Source of the DNA: Halobacteriales archaeon SW_9_67_24
GTDB lineage: Archaea; Halobacteriota; Halobacteria; Halobacteriales; Halococcaceae
DNA: 5,760 bases
Assembly: GCA_003022685.1 (NCBI GenBank)
Contig: PXSV01000013.1
Coordinates: forward strand, 1-5,760
Direction: 5' to 3'
In this document: positions 4,651-5,760 of the stretch, one piece after another
How positions within the stretch are numbered: the first letter of the stretch is position 1
Layout: each line of letters begins with the position of its first letter
Position numbers and translations under genes: made by a program
Notes under the pieces: model-generated
The model's input: only the letters and a program-made list of their open reading frames with translations
The model's database searches: none
Told to the model about the DNA's origin: nothing

Positions 4651-5760
4651 GTGAGCGAACAGCAACCGACCCCCCGTCCCGACGCGGACGAGCCGACCAC
4701 CGAAGCCGCAATTGCCGAGAATGCGGCTGCCGAAGACCCGACTGTCGAAGCAGCGTTCCCCGAGGACGGGGCGGACGAGCGGCCCGTCACGACCGGCTCG
4801 GAGTCGGTCGTGCGCGCGCTCGAAGGGGCCGGCGTCGAACACCTCTTCGGGGTCCAGGGCGGCGCGATCATGCCGGTGTACGACGCACTGTACGATTCAG
4901 AACTGGGGCACGTCACGATGGCCCACGAGCAGGGCGCGGCCCACGCCGCCGACGCCTACGGCATCGTCTCGGGCGATCCCGGCGTCTGTCTCGCAACCTC
5001 GGGACCGGGGGCGACGAACCTCGTGACGGGGCTCGCGGACGCCTCGCTCGACTCGGACCCGATGATCGCGCTCACGGGCCAGGTCCCGACCGCGATGGTC
5101 GGCTCTGACGCCTTCCAGGAGGCCGACACGACCGGGATCACGAGCCCCGTGACGAAGGCGAACTACTTCGCGGGCGACGCCGACACCGTGGGCGACACGG
5201 TGGGTGAGGCGTTCGCGCTCGCCGACGAGGGCCGACAGGGGCCGACGCTCGTCGATCTCCCGAAGGACGTGACCAACGGCGCGACCGACCAGGAGCCTGC
5301 CGCGGGCCAAACGCCGGAGACCTACGATCCGCCCGAGCGCGCCGACGAGGCGGCAGTCGAAACGGCCGCCACCGCGATCGCCAGCGCCGAGCGGCCCGTG
5401 ATCCTCGCGGGCGGCGGCGTGATCAAGGCCGAGGCGTGCGACGAGCTCCGGGAGTTCGCCACCGAGTACGGCGTGCCAGTAGTGACGACGATGCCCGCGG
5501 TCGGCGCGTTCCCCGAGGATCACGACCTCGCGATGGAGATGGCCGGGATGCACGGCACGGGCTACGCGAACATGGCGATCACCCACTGCGACGCGATGTT
5601 CGCGGTCGGCACCCGCTTCGACGACCGGCTCACTGGTGGGGTCGAGACGTTCGCCCCGGAGGCCGAGATCGTCCACGCCGACATCGATCCCGCGGAGATC
5701 AGCAAGAACGTCCACGCCGACTACCCGCTGCTCGGCGACGCCGGCACGGTGATCGAGCAG
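4651..5760 (+). CDS. ilvB: Acetolactate synthase large subunit, 3' end outside window
   Basis: IlvB (acetohydroxyacid synthase, ThDP-dependent) joins two pyruvates to acetolactate for valine and leucine, or pyruvate with 2-oxobutyrate for isoleucine. The 370 visible codons cover an acidic N-terminal extension of about 45 residues, the pyrimidine-binding domain, and most of the central FAD-type domain. E93 in AHEQGAAHAADAYG is the ThDP-activating glutamate; LATSGPGATNLVTGLADA and ALTGQVP follow as usual. The central domain includes RPVILAGGGV at 248-257 and FAVGTRFDDRLTGG. The ThDP/Mg-binding C-terminal domain lies beyond the window (family length about 570-600 aa). GTG 4651 is preferred because of the SD-like site and the MSEQ-type acidic beginning. 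The frame is intact throughout. A regulatory subunit gene (ilvN) would be expected next, but it is not in view. Confidence 0.95.
   Translation, partial: MSEQQPTPRPDADEPTTEAAIAENAAAEDPTVEAAFPEDGADERPVTTGSESVVRALEGAGVEHLFGVQGGAIMPVYDALYDSELGHVTMAHEQGAAHAADAYGIVSGDPGVCLATSGPGATNLVTGLADASLDSDPMIALTGQVPTAMVGSDAFQEADTTGITSPVTKANYFAGDADTVGDTVGEAFALADEGRQGPTLVDLPKDVTNGATDQEPAAGQTPETYDPPERADEAAVETAATAIASAERPVILAGGGVIKAEACDELREFATEYGVPVVTTMPAVGAFPEDHDLAMEMAGMHGTGYANMAITHCDAMFAVGTRFDDRLTGGVETFAPEAEIVHADIDPAEISKNVHADYPLLGDAGTVIEQ

Noticed and set aside
4232..4654. 140-aa plus-strand ORF spanning the leuA-ilvB gap and overlapping the ilvB GTG by its stop
   Set aside because: Very basic, Arg/Pro-rich translation, unlike haloarchaeal proteins; it would start before the only promoter, and the T-depleted segment alone explains the lack of stops.
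4323..4916. 197-aa minus-strand ORF over the ilvB leader and start
   Set aside because: Opposes a clear ilvB N-terminus; low-complexity Ser/Val/Ala sequence with no motif.

Overview
The window is haloarchaeal in character. It is GC-rich, its proteins are strongly acidic (Asp/Glu-rich), its genes have TATA boxes 25-30 nt ahead of near-leaderless starts, and it carries leucine and isoleucine/valine pathway genes of the haloarchaeal type. The genus cannot be fixed from this sequence.

Layout. Bases 1-432 (+) are the 3' end of a two-module VOC (glyoxalase-fold) protein. Bases 454-750 (-) hold a 98-aa haloarchaeal protein of the DUF5779 type and unknown function. About 774-2156 is a TnpB-only IS200/IS605 (IS1341-type) element with intact RuvC and zinc-ribbon residues, matching terminal hairpins and a likely omega-RNA region at its right end. 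It sits just upstream of the start codon of the 98-aa gene and probably separated it from its promoter region. Bases 2225-2674 (-) encode a ferritin-like four-helix protein with two ExxH motifs. A divergent intergenic region with TATA boxes follows, then a LeuA/CimA-type synthase ending at 4228 (+), a 422-nt leader, and the first 370 codons of the acetolactate synthase large subunit (ilvB) from 4651 to the end.

The last two genes act in branched-chain amino acid synthesis. LeuA/CimA condenses acetyl-CoA with a 2-oxo acid, and IlvB makes acetolactate or acetohydroxybutyrate.

Two things deserve most attention. (1) The ilvB leader has one good promoter (TATA at 4357-4362), a 27-codon leaderless mini-ORF (4389-4472) ending in a Val/Ile cluster that uses ATT ATT GTA, codons otherwise scarce in this GC-rich region, a hairpin overlapping its stop codon, and a long U-depleted stretch before a Shine-Dalgarno-like ilvB start. 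This is the architecture of a leader-peptide attenuator in an archaeon. (2) The leuA N-terminus appears split by a one-base frameshift near 3023-3032: an acidic, promoter-spaced start (ATG 2983) lies in a different frame from the catalytic domain.
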